Below are positions 37,901 through 46,791 of a DNA stretch of 49,000 bases, piece after piece (the stretch's first letter is position 1; each line of letters opens with the position of its first letter). Source of the DNA: Parachlorella kessleri (Eukaryota; Chlorophyta; Trebouxiophyceae; Chlorellales; Chlorellaceae); contig BBXU01001031.1 in assembly GCA_001598975.1 (NCBI GenBank), positions 1-49,000 on the forward strand, written 5' to 3'. The position numbers and the translations under genes are program-made. Under the pieces are notes generated by a model. It saw nothing but the letters and a program-made list of their open reading frames with translations, was not told the origin of the DNA and did no database searches.

Positions 37901-38669
37901 CGTGGCATGACCTCGCCTCCACTTCCCCACGGTTGTCAATGCTGAGCTCTGCTACGGGCGAGTCACATAAGAGACAGGTACCGGGGAAGCGTTGTTACAC
38001 TGCATGCTGGGCTTGGCCTGCTGCCACAAATCCTGACCTGCTGCTGGCTGTGGCTGTTCTGAAAGTCTCTCTTGCAGTGAAGTAGGGGCCGAGATTCATC
38101 TAGCAGTGCATGCCCAGGGCTTGGTGTGTGCTGCATGGCACCATGCAACGCTGTGCTGGTTAACTGCGCTGTACCGCAGTTCAGGCAACCCCTATTCCCC
38201 TCCTGCTTCGCAACCTTAAACCTTTCCAAACTTGCCTCTGGTATGCCTCGCAGTACGCTGGGTGTACGGCCTCTTCAACCCCTACTGATTCCTACAAGGC
38301 CTGCCCCGCCTGCAGGGCGTGCGCTATGACCGCGGCTTGCTGAGCTCGAAGGCCATCGGCGAGCCGCCCACGCTGCTGGCAGCCTCGGCCTTCTTCGCCA
38401 TCCAAGCTGCGGTGAGGGCAGCCCGGGAGGAGCTGCAGCTAGCCCAGCCTGGAGCTGCCCTTCGTGCCGACTCCCTGGACTCTCTGCCAGACATGTCTCC
38501 CACCTCGGTAGTGGACATTAATGAGTCAAGAGCTGCGGCCGGAGCTGGTGGACACAGGCTGGCCCAGGGGCTGGTGCAGGTGCCAGCTAATGTGAAGCAT
38601 GTGAAGGAGGCGCTAGGGCCGGTTGACATTGCAGCCCATCTGAAGCGCAAGGCTCAGAAGGGCAGCTGA
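25924..38669 (+). CDS. Aldehyde oxidase / xanthine dehydrogenase family molybdo-flavoprotein, aldehyde-oxidase type
   Basis: About 27 phase-consistent exons over 12.7 kb give roughly 1,420 residues, the usual length of the family. The N-terminal 2Fe-2S domain has GCGSGSCGACSVLV and NACLAP. The second cluster domain has SQCGFCTPGMVVACHA and GNLCRCTGYRPLLDV. The FAD domain has LVAGNTG, THVRNAATIGGNLVLAR and SNTHSIINAAFKL. The molybdopterin domains have YYGQPLGLIVA, MEPQ, RRVGGGFGGKVSR, FTAMRGPGK, GGAEIGQGL, DCGKSMNPAIDIGQ, EGAFVQGLG and SSKAIGEPP with the catalytic Glu. The residue after GGGFGGK is Val, where xanthine dehydrogenases have Glu, and the FAD loop is plant-AO-like, favouring aldehyde oxidase. 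Exons: 25924-26007, 26162-26234, 26428-26547, 26771-27027, 27395-27508, 27773-27908, 28216-28307, 28575-28795, 29119-29341, 29745-29961, 30232-30416, 30832-30945, 31251-31331, 31729-31932, 32301-32531, 32827-32993, 33291-33365, 33990-34161, 34528-34743, 34951-35138, 35294-35411, 35949-36116, 36349-36459, 36683-36794, 37075-37151, 37539-37694, 38316-38669. One more small exon near 27603-27700 is possible. Confidence 0.93.
32065..32117. repeat. 30-bp minisatellite pair in an aldehyde-oxidase intron
   Basis: The word CCTGCAGCCCTGTACTGCC occurs twice with a 30-bp period, inside a longer CCTGCCTG-rich intron tract (about 32050-32190). Confidence 0.8.
32510..32636 (+). repeat. Tandem duplication across an aldehyde-oxidase splice donor
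   Basis: The exon end CACTTCTACATGGAGCCCCA with the following GGTGGGGGGTTGTCCTG (from 32511) recurs at 32597 with one difference across the core, a period of 86 bp. Both copies contain the exon's MEPQ codons and a GT donor, so the second could be used. The spacer holds a GGGTTAGGGTTGGGG stretch. Confidence 0.9.
33906..33962 (+). repeat. Dispersed repeat, copy 2, in an aldehyde-oxidase intron
   Basis: Same 57-bp element as at 19311-19367, here in the intron 33366-33989, 27 bp upstream of the acceptor. Confidence 0.8.
34871..34981 (+). repeat. Tandem duplication across an aldehyde-oxidase splice acceptor
   Basis: CGCTCTGCAG|GGCATGGTGC and the exon start up to TTTGCGGACCCCA (34941-34981) has an upstream imperfect copy, CGTTCTGCTGGGCATGG to TTTGCCGACCCCA (34871-34911), period about 70 bp. 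The upstream copy has lost the AG acceptor. Confidence 0.85.
35803..35985 (+). repeat. Triple tandem duplication of an exon start and its acceptor
   Basis: Starts of three copies lie at GGCCAT 35804, 35879 and 35951 (periods 75 and 72 bp). Each copy begins like the exon (VAIxE.SxV..P) and then runs into TGCAAGCAC(A/G)TGCTGTGCCCGC and an acceptor CCAG. The copies remain open in one frame on the plus strand, encoding VGASTCCARF twice. Confidence 0.88.
37674..37962 (+). repeat. Tandem duplication across an aldehyde-oxidase splice donor
   Basis: The exon end TCAATGTGGAACTCCTGCCG|GTGAGT recurs 69 bp downstream as TCAATGTGGAGCTCCTGCCG followed by GTGAGT (from 37744). A more decayed copy, TCAATGCTGAGCTCTGCTAC then GGGCGAGT, starts near 37936. 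Confidence 0.85.
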
Positions 38670-39654
38670 ATGGGTCCCCAGTCAGCGAGAGTGTAGCTGC
38701 TCTAGTTGCAGCAGGGCACAGGCCAGCAGCTTGCTGTCATGCTGTGCAACCAGTGCACTTCTTGGGTGGCAAGACATTCAGTGCTTACGGCATCAGTATA
38801 TTGATATCAGAAGTATGGTGCAGGAGAGCGCTACGGACTGTTATCTGCGTTGTGCATGAAGTTGCAGGACTGTTATCATGTCGGGGCGGTCAGCTGCCTC
38901 ATGTGATCATGTCTCAATTCGTGCCTCGAGTTTGGTCTTGATCTTGGGCTTGTCTTGGCTCGTTCTGTTGTGTCTTGTCTTTGTTATTGGTGGCAGGCAG
39001 GGCGAACGATGAGGAGATCGGTGGAACGGTAGTGGCAGTGCTGTGTGCAATTTCGCTGCGGGTCTTGCCGGACATGCCTATTTTCCTAATCTTGCTCGTT
39101 GTTGTCTTGGCCTGTGTCCTTTTTTGGTGATGGGTTTGTCTTTTCTTGGCTTGGTCGACCTTGTCGTGTTGCCGCCCACTTACCCTGTTGTTTGCCTTGT
39201 CTGTGAAACTACACACCAGTTTCACTAGCTACTTTGCTACTCACTCGCCAATGCTGTATGCCTGCACGCCACCTGAACAGCAGTGGCAGAGCTGGCCACC
39301 AGACTGCGGTGTTTTCTACTGTTGGTGAAACTGAGGGTGATACGTACACTGGTGCAGGGTGTGCTGGTCATCATTGTTAGAAGTCTTCGTGTACTGTAAT
39401 GTTTATCCTCAGTTGGGCTACCTTGTTGTCCAGTGACTTGGACATGACATGGGGCAAGGTGGAAGGGTGGCCACGGGATGTCGGTTCCATGGGGTCATAC
39501 CTTCAGCCATTAAGAAATAATTGTCCACTGAGTAGCTTTACTTCTACCTAAACTTTCAGAGTTGAGATGCAACGCTTTTGCAGGGGCACAGAGTCGCGCA
39601 CAGGGCCTGGTTTCAGCGCCTTCGCGCCCGTGCTGTGGATGGCAGGCTCAACCC
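38670..39654. other. Intergenic region, aldehyde oxidase / TrpC-like gene
   Basis: About 985 bp with no gene. It includes the 3' UTR of the aldehyde-oxidase gene, a T-rich CTTG/TTGTC tract at about 38930-39190, and a TGTAA candidate poly(A) signal at 39395-39399. The TrpC-like promoter should be near the right end. Confidence 0.4.
39395..39399 (+). terminator. TGTAA candidate polyadenylation signal
   Basis: Chlorophyte-type TGTAA motif about 725 nt after the aldehyde-oxidase stop codon. It is a five-base motif, so chance occurrence is likely. Confidence 0.25.
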
Positions 39655-39759
39655 ATGAGGTCACTTAGCCCAGAAAGCCTTCATTCTGAACCCCCCTTCC
39701 ATAAGTTTTTTGAAACGCCAGGAAACATGGTCGACTACGCAGTTCACAATAGCGTGGCA

Positions 39760-42329
39760 ATGGTTCCCATAAGAGTGGCAATTAGCAGCACCAGCTGGCG
39801 CAAAACGTGGTTGAGACGGCCTCAGGTCCCCCAACGGAGGCTGCTCAGCACCCTAGTTCGGGCAGAACAACCGCGCAACAAGCTGTCCTCTGCTATCAAG
39901 TGAGTGCTGCAACACCCCCAACACCTGCAGCTTCTTTCGCCCTGTTGATCACAGGCACTGCTTTACCGCTGCGGCTTTGTTTAGGTATAGCCGCCCACTG
40001 CCACCGATGCTGCCCACACTTGCCTACACCCTGTGGGCCGCCCTGCGTCTGCACATGCAGTGCAGGCGTAAGCAGCAGCAGGTTCAGGGGCGCCTCAAAG
40101 AGTTGGGGGAGGAAGGCTTGGAGGAGCGGCTGCAGATGGCGGGTGAGAGCCCTGCCAACCCGCCTCACAGGCTAGCCAAGGTTATTCAGGTAGGAGCCAT
40201 CAAGTAAGCATAAGTCACAGTAGACTCCACCCAAGCACTGACGGTTTCCTCATCGGAGCTTGCTGCCTTGCAACTTTGTGGGTGTCTGTGGCACACTCTG
40301 TCTCGCTACATATGCTCATGTCTTGTAAGCTACCCACCATGCTAAGTGGCGGCAGCTCTGCTTGAGAAAGCTGGCCAACAAGTTTCCAGCCCTGCAGCCG
40401 CAGGCCCTGGTGAATGCAATGCATGGACCGGGTCCTGCCCTGCCCCTGTGGACCGCAGGACTGCATCCTGTCCCAGGGCAAGGCCTGCCTCGTGCTAGAG
40501 CTTTCGCGCAGCGGTGGCAGCATGGAGGGCATAGAGCAGCTAGCACAGCGGGCAAAGCGGTACGCTGCAGCAGGGGCTGACGCCCTGGCGCTCCGAACGG
40601 ACGCTGACTACACGCCTGAGGGGCTCAAGGACCTCTGGAGCGTGTGTAGGGCAGTGAAGGTACCCGTGCTGTGCTGGGATTGGCACTTGCATCCCCTACA
40701 GGTAGGTGGGCTTGCCTGGCGGGCATACTCAGCTAATTGATAGCTAGTTGTGCATTTACTAAAATTGAGGGGTGGTGCAGTGGGAGTGTGCCGAGCTGTC
40801 TGACCGCTGTGGCGCCTCTTCCGCAACACCACACCTGCTTGCCAGGTGTTGCCAGCAACTGTGCGGGCTGGGTGACCCACCAAGCATCCCACTGCAAGCT
40901 GCTTACTGCATGTACACTTGACAAGGCCCAGCCAGGGCAGGCAACTCTCCCTTTTGTAAGTTTTGGTGCAGGTTGTTGATGCCAAGGAGGCGGGTGCTGC
41001 TGGCGTGGTGGGAGTCGTGTCCTCGGTTCTAGCCCGGGGCACTCCCATCATGAGCAGCTTTGCCGCTTCTATCGGCCTCGACTGCCCGGTGGAGGTCGTC
41101 AATGCAGCAGGCCAGTGCTGCCCGTGTGACGTTCTCAGCTTGCCTCTGCGCATTCCTGGATCACGCCTGTGGAAGCTGTGCTCCATATGCGCCTTTTACT
41201 TCTCAGACCCACGGTTTTGCCTGCCCCTCTGCTGCCTGGTTGCTCACCATGGTTCACGTACGCGTGATGCAGCAGAGCTTAGAGAGGCTGCCAAGTGGGG
41301 TGTGCCCTTCTACGGCATTGGCCTGTCGGTAGGGCTTTCTGTGGGCATACCAGGATTTGCACGAGATGTCACCCACGGTGAGGGAGGGCGAACGCAGGCT
41401 GGGACTGAGTGGTGGAGGGGCACCCCTCATTGTCAAGGGAGTTTACCCATAGGATGGAAGTAGCCTTGATGCTTTCGCAGGCGCTGCCATATGAAGACAT
41501 GACGTGTCTTACTACTTGCTCAACCGTCATGTGCGCTCATGCCCGCTTGTAATTAGAAAGCGCTGTTGCACATTCTAGTGGACCGGCATGACCTCCTTGT
41601 GGGTGTGGGAGGGCTGTGGCCAATGGCTGCATGCCTCTCTGATAAGGCCGGTTTGTAGAGTTATCATATTGATGAGATTGATGTTAATCAATGCGACCCA
41701 ATCACAACTACTGAGAGCCCCCTCTCTGCCTGCAGGTCTGCTGGGAGAGCTCCCCTTTGGGGCCATCAGCCTGGTCGGGGTGACATCCTTGGATGAGGCT
41801 CGGACAGCCAAGCAGTCAGGGGCTGACGCCCTGCTGGTGAGTCATCCCTATTAGTCATGGTGGCAGGTAGTGGGAATAGGGAGTGAGAGATAAGCTGGAC
41901 TGGCAGGGCTTGATGCAGTATGTGCCCGAGTCTTGCCTGAGTTTCCTATGCATGAAACGCTAGTGAAGCTCTTTCAAGGTCCAGCAACTCGTGCAGGCCC
42001 ACCGGGCTAGGAGCATCAGCTGTCTGTCAGTTGATTATCATGGTCGCTGGCCCGGTGGTGATCTTGCGGTGCTACCGGCTAGTACTGCCAGTCAGGCCCT
42101 TGCAGGTCCCTGAGTCTAGCTAAAAGTTCAAGCGGTGACTAAGATGTGGCTACTAGCTGCTCTCCTGTTCAGCAGCGCACGTGCACGGGGCCTCAAGGGC
42201 TCTGTCCTGGGCTGACCTGGCATGAGGGCTTGCTTGCTGCAGATTAAGGCAGAGCTTGTTGAGGAGTACAAGGGCCGCATCCCTCAGCTGCTGGAGCAGC
42301 TGCGCTATGTCACATCTGGCGATGACTGA
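39760..42329 (+). CDS. TrpC / indole-3-glycerol-phosphate-synthase-like TIM barrel, probably plastid-targeted, active site degenerate
   Basis: Exons 39760(start)-39901, 39977-40196, 40347-40409, 40459-40701, 40972-41110, 41276-41377, 41736-41836 and 42243-42329. Nearly all junctions were checked in phase; the first acceptor is approximate. ATG 39760 leads into a basic Ser/Arg-rich transit peptide ending near STLVRAEQ; in-frame ATGs at 39727 and 39655 are alternatives. The barrel follows the IGPS plan: CLVLELSRSGGS (beta1), YAAAGADALALRTD, VPVLCWDWHLHPLQ (beta3), DAKEAGAAGVVGVVSSVL, CPVEVVNAAELREA, VPFYGIGLSVGLSVGIPGF, FGAISLVGVTSLDEARTA and SGADALL-IKAELVEEYKGR. Compared with known IGPS, the catalytic Lys of the KDF motif is Trp, the Lys of EIKR is Ser, and the Glu of the GESG loop is Thr; the Glu residues of beta1 and beta5 remain. 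It is therefore probably a paralogue with another role. Intron 5 needs a GC donor (CAG|GCCAGT); intron 3 is only 49 nt. Confidence 0.82.
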
Positions 42330-43606
42330 AGCTAAGAATCCCACCCCAGCAGCCACCTGGGCTTGACAGAGTTAGGCAGGCGTCCACCAGATTGGCGAAG
42401 TGCATGCTATGGGCAGGCAGGGGGCTCGCATGGGTGGCAGGTAGTGCAAACAGGGTGTGACAGTTGTGCTGTACGAACAGGACTGGATGCAGAGTGCGCT
42501 TCAAGCTCTCTATGGTTGCTTGGGTCCTCTTCGGCGCCTGGTGGCATCTCCGCCGTGAGGGTTATCTGCCACACAGCCTACGGCATGTAGCCTGATTACG
42601 TGTTACACAGAACGGGCTCTTCTACAACATCAACTCCCACGCAGGTGGCGGTGTGTGGCTTGTTGTATCAACCAGGCCAAGCACCTGAGTCATTGTTCAG
42701 CGTGCAGCAAAGGAGTATCCCTCAGCTGGCCTTTCCAACCAGAAGCCATGACAGTACCGACACTATCAGGAATAGCTAGCTAGCTGACCCCCATGTTCAC
42801 TAAAACCAACCTCTACCCCACTGGTCCTGCAACAGTCAGCTGGCTGTAGTATACGCGTAGTACCTTGGTACCTCCCCCAAGGAGCCAACCTAGGCCCCCT
42901 GCTAACCCAAGACTCTAAGCAACACTGCCGGCACAGGCGTCCATCAGAATACCAAGCTATACAACCTGTTCCTGTCAGTGCACTCTCTGGGTCCGTCGAA
43001 ACCTACCAACTTGGGAGACCCACCCCTTATTAGACCCAGCGAACAAAGCGGAAACTATTGGCCTCTAGTCCTGAGCAAGAAGTAGTGTACAAATCCCCAC
43101 CTGAAGAAACCGAGCAGGGGGTCAAGGGTTCAAAGATTGAGTGGGAGACCCCATAACCGACAAAACTCCCATGAACTGTCATGCGAAGGTCATGGCCCCT
43201 GCTATATATGCTAGGTCAGTCACACAAGCCAAAGAAGAGCAACTACCGGAAGAGGTTAATAATTGCCCCCAGGTCCTGAAACGTTGACGACCCACTTGGG
43301 GAAGCGCCCTTGTTCTGTATATGTACAAGCGCACAGACAGAGCGAGCACAACCACAAAGAAAGACAGGTGAAAAACCCTCTCATGCCGCAGTTCTTTTCA
43401 ATTGCAAGTAACAACACCGAATTCACAGTCTTGCCCCAATAGGGGCATACACCTGCATAGCTGCTAACCAGCAGCCACATTGGAGATGCCCTGAAGAAAG
43501 AATTGTTACTCCACCTGGTAGGCTTCATTTACTGCTCACCTCCAGGGGTTTTCTGAGAGTGCTTCATGCCTTGCTGCCACGCCCGGCCAGCGGTGACGTA
43601 CATGGT
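42330..43606. other. Convergent intergenic region
   Basis: No gene was found in about 1.3 kb between the TrpC-like stop and the end of membrane-protein gene A. The base composition is less GC-rich here. A 90-codon minus-strand frame (43528-43256) has no domain I recognise. A TAGCTAGCTAGCT run lies near 42775. Confidence 0.35.
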
Positions 43607-45076
43607 TCATTTGTCATTGCTCGAGCCGGCCTCCGACCTGCTGCTGCTGCTGCTGCTGCTCGCTTCGCTACTCTCCACAGTGCCGCACTCGATGTCATCA
43701 TTTGCAGCAAAGGTGTCATCCACACTGATAACTACCAGAGGTGGCCGGCCTGCATGCAGCCAATGCACAGATGCGCAGATAATGATTTGGCCATCAATGT
43801 ATGAACAAAACCATTTGCCTGGATCTTGCATGCCCAGGTTCCCCAGGCAGAGCTTAAGAAGCGTGGGGCATGGTGGGAGCATCGACTCAACATACCCTTG
43901 GCACCAACGGGGTTGGCACCTCAGACCAAAGGAGCCAGTGTCGTCGATCCCAACAACCACTGCAGGTAGCCTCTCTGCTGGCCAGCAAACCCAGGCTTAT
44001 CACTTACGGCGGGGCTTGCGTCCTGCGGCTGCTCTGGGGGGGCCCGCAGCTACTGCGGCGGCTTGGCCCTGCCTGCTCGCTGGGTTGACTGACTGTGGAG
44101 CTTGCTTGGCTTGCTTGGATGCAGCAGGGCTTGCGGAGCCAGATTCCCCATCCGCCCCCGGTTGAACCCTCCAGCCAATGTGCCACGAGCTGTCAGGGGT
44201 TATGATAATGACTGGTACTTGCACCTTCTCCACCTCTGCAGCAGAGTCACAGAGCCACCAGCTGGGTACCAGTTGCCTGAGCAGCACCAGCGGCGGACGC
44301 ATAGGGAGTACTATGCTTTGTTGCCAGGTCCCTCTAACGGCGGGATCTAGTCTAGTCTAGCGTAATAACGCTCTTTCGGCGGGGCTTCCACTGCATTGCC
44401 CTTCCGGCAGGAGGCGGTGGCCTTGGCCTCGGCAAGGAATCTTTAAGAGCGATTCTCTGATGGATCCCTTGCAATGTTTGCACGCGCCGCTCAATCAGCA
44501 CGTCCCCAAACCCGACTGCCTGCCCTGCCTGCCCTGTCACCAGCCCGCAAACCTGGCACTAGTTTCTGGGCACCTTACCTGCCCTGTCCTCTTCCTGAGA
44601 CTGCCCCTGACGCTGCCTCTCTCTCTCAACTGTTCGCAGCTCCGCGCGTGCTCTCTTCCTCCGGCGATACAGCACCAGGAGGATGCTTGCAAGTGCACTG
44701 AACGCCACACAGGCGCCAAGAACAATGACTGCAAAGACACAGAAAGGTTGGTTAGTACTACCTACTTGCAGAGCCTCGCACCCAATGGCTGGAGCCAGCC
44801 CCCAGGCAGGCTACATTAACTGCAGCAGCCTCCATGCATGCAGGGTGGGTGATCCTGGGGCGAGCTAGGCACATCAAGCCAACAGCCGTCCTTATGCAAG
44901 CCACTTTGCAGCTGTGTGCAACTTCTGGGTTGCCTGGAACCCCTTCACCCACCTACGGCTAGGCTAGTGCTGCCGTCCCCTCGAACGGAGTTGTAGGAAG
45001 AAACGTCTTGGGAGGGAGGCGGGGGCTGCACATCTTGTGTGCCACCCTGACCAGGCTGCCAAGGGAGCCCCGACAT
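43607..45076 (-). CDS. Single-pass membrane protein, tandem paralogue A
   Basis: Exons 45076-44953, 44728-44579, 44235-44008 and 43959-43607 join in phase to 284 residues. The N-terminus (MSGLPWQPGQGG) is Pro/Gln/Ser-rich and is followed by one membrane helix, VIVLGACVAFSALASILLVL. A strongly basic stop, YRRRKRARAELR, follows, so the N-terminus should face outward and the long C-terminal tail inward. The tail contains VPVIIITPDSSWHIGWRV, then LVVGIDDTGSFGLR and GRPPLVVISVDD, three related beta-strand-like motifs. It ends in a poly-Ser stretch encoded by (CTG)n. There is no cleavable signal peptide and no kinase, RING or other known domain. The same plan and exon phases recur in the neighbour at 46792-48221, so the two arose by tandem duplication. 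The 48-nt intron 43960-44007 and the last exon boundary are the least certain parts. Function unknown. Confidence 0.68.
43638..43661. repeat. CTG trinucleotide repeat encoding a serine run
   Basis: Seven or eight CTG units on the plus strand, read as AGC (Ser) codons near the C-terminus of membrane-protein gene A. Confidence 0.85.
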
Positions 45077-46791
45077 GCTAAGTAGCCACCTGCAGCACTG
45101 ATCTCGCGCTTAGACCGCACGAAAGTGTCTCAAACTTGTGTTTGGACGCATAACCCGACAGTCCTCTGCTGGTACTGCAGGACCTTGAGCCAAACTGGCC
45201 ACCACGCTGTGTGGGGCTCCCTGCCTTGCGGCTTGCTGCGCAGCTCGCGAATCGAAAGGAACTGTTGTTTTGATTTCACTGGGGTGTCGGAGCTCGAAAC
45301 GGCCCACCTGAAGATGTCGACGACCAGATATTACTCGCTGTTTATATCCGCAGTCACCGATGAGTCCCTTGTGGTTTTCCTCAGGCGTACAAGTGTCCTC
45401 GAGCTCCTCCGACACTTGATCGCTGAATGATGATGTCTGGGACACTTCCCAATACAGGCATTCCTTAGGTCAATGTGCACAGGATGAGTCACGGCCAATG
45501 ATTAGGCAAGAGTTTGGCAAACCGCCAAATGAAGATCCGCTGGATAGCAGGCCGGGCCAGGAGCCGGTCCGAACCACCGTGACGGCCGACCTTGTCGGCT
45601 AGCTTTGCAGCGAATCAAGAGGGTCGTCATTCTGGCTGGCACCGGCTGGAGGCTTCCCAGAGATGGCGCAGGCGCAAAATTGCACTCGGTGGGGGCCCAC
45701 CGACTACCTTCGCAGCGCACCCAGCCATTTAGCAGTTGTTGTGGTGAAGTTGAAGGCGTCATTGACTCCCGGGGGGTCCGCGTGTATTCTCCATAGCAGC
45801 CCTGTCAGATCTTTGCACACAAGGAGCTTTACTTCCTGTGTGGAGTCTGCCAGCACTGCCCTGGCCGCAACCCAAGAAACAAATTTAGGTCAGCAACTCC
45901 ACCAGACAACATCTTTGTGCAAAGGCCTTCATCAACACGCGCCCACCAAGCCCTGGGGCACGATTGAAGAAGCACTCGCCATACCTTGCTACCATACCAT
46001 GCATTGCACACAGTGTATCGCTAAAACCACTGCGAGCCGCCAGGATATGTAGCAATCACACTCAGAAGCTTGGAAGCCGAAGCCTTGACATTGTCCGTAA
46101 CGCCATCAACAACAGTCAAACACACATTACTGGATCGCTACAAAAGGAACTACCCCGCAGTCTGATGTTTGCTGACTGAAGCATACTTGCCAAAAGGACC
46201 CCAGTATACCAACAATGTGCGTTGTGAAGCGCACACACCCCATACCCTCTAAGAACCATACCAATACTTCCAAATATTGCCACTGCATAAAGGGCACCCC
46301 TTCCAAAGCATAGAGGGAGACCTTGTTCCGCAGTGCCGAGGCTTCGCTAATATATACTTGCGCTCGACAATGCCAAGTCTCACAAGAACCCGAGAGAAAA
46401 ATGTACACAAGCAATACACGCTACTGCAGCTCCTCCTCCCCCACAAACAAGCAAGACAGCCCTCCCTACAGGGAAAATCAGTTGTGCGCATGCGAGCAAT
46501 GTTGCAACACCTGCCTGCAGGCCGCTAGAAAAGGATGGAGGTCAAATGTTTGCTCTCAAGGTTGCCGGCACACCCCAAGTGCCTTGTTCAGTGAGTTCCA
46601 GCCTTAGTCACACGTTCACATGTCCAAATCATTGTACAGCACTCAAAATGCCTTTCATCAAGAAGGTTAAATGGACCTCGTTCTTTGCACAGCAAGGGGG
46701 TCGTCCCTTCGTTGGAATCATTCTTTTGCTGCCGCAAAATACCGGCGTGCTTCTCGCTCGTTGTGCTGTGAGCCTTCCTTCCTCATGCCGC
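45077..46791. other. Region between the tandem membrane-protein genes
   Basis: About 1.7 kb without a gene I can support. It holds the promoter of gene A and the 3' UTR of gene B. Two opposed open frames near 45110-45445 (111 and 101 codons) are not recognisable; both may be shadows or decayed sequence. Confidence 0.35.

Noticed and set aside
25924..38669. Call as xanthine dehydrogenase
   Set aside because: The Val after GGGFGGK and the plant-AO-like FAD loop fit aldehyde oxidase better, though the two are close relatives.
44352..44540. Extra exon in membrane-protein gene A (VLIERRVQTLQGIHQR frame)
   Set aside because: Its 3' end has no donor in the needed phase, and gene B splices directly from the membrane exon to the VIITPD exon in matching phase.
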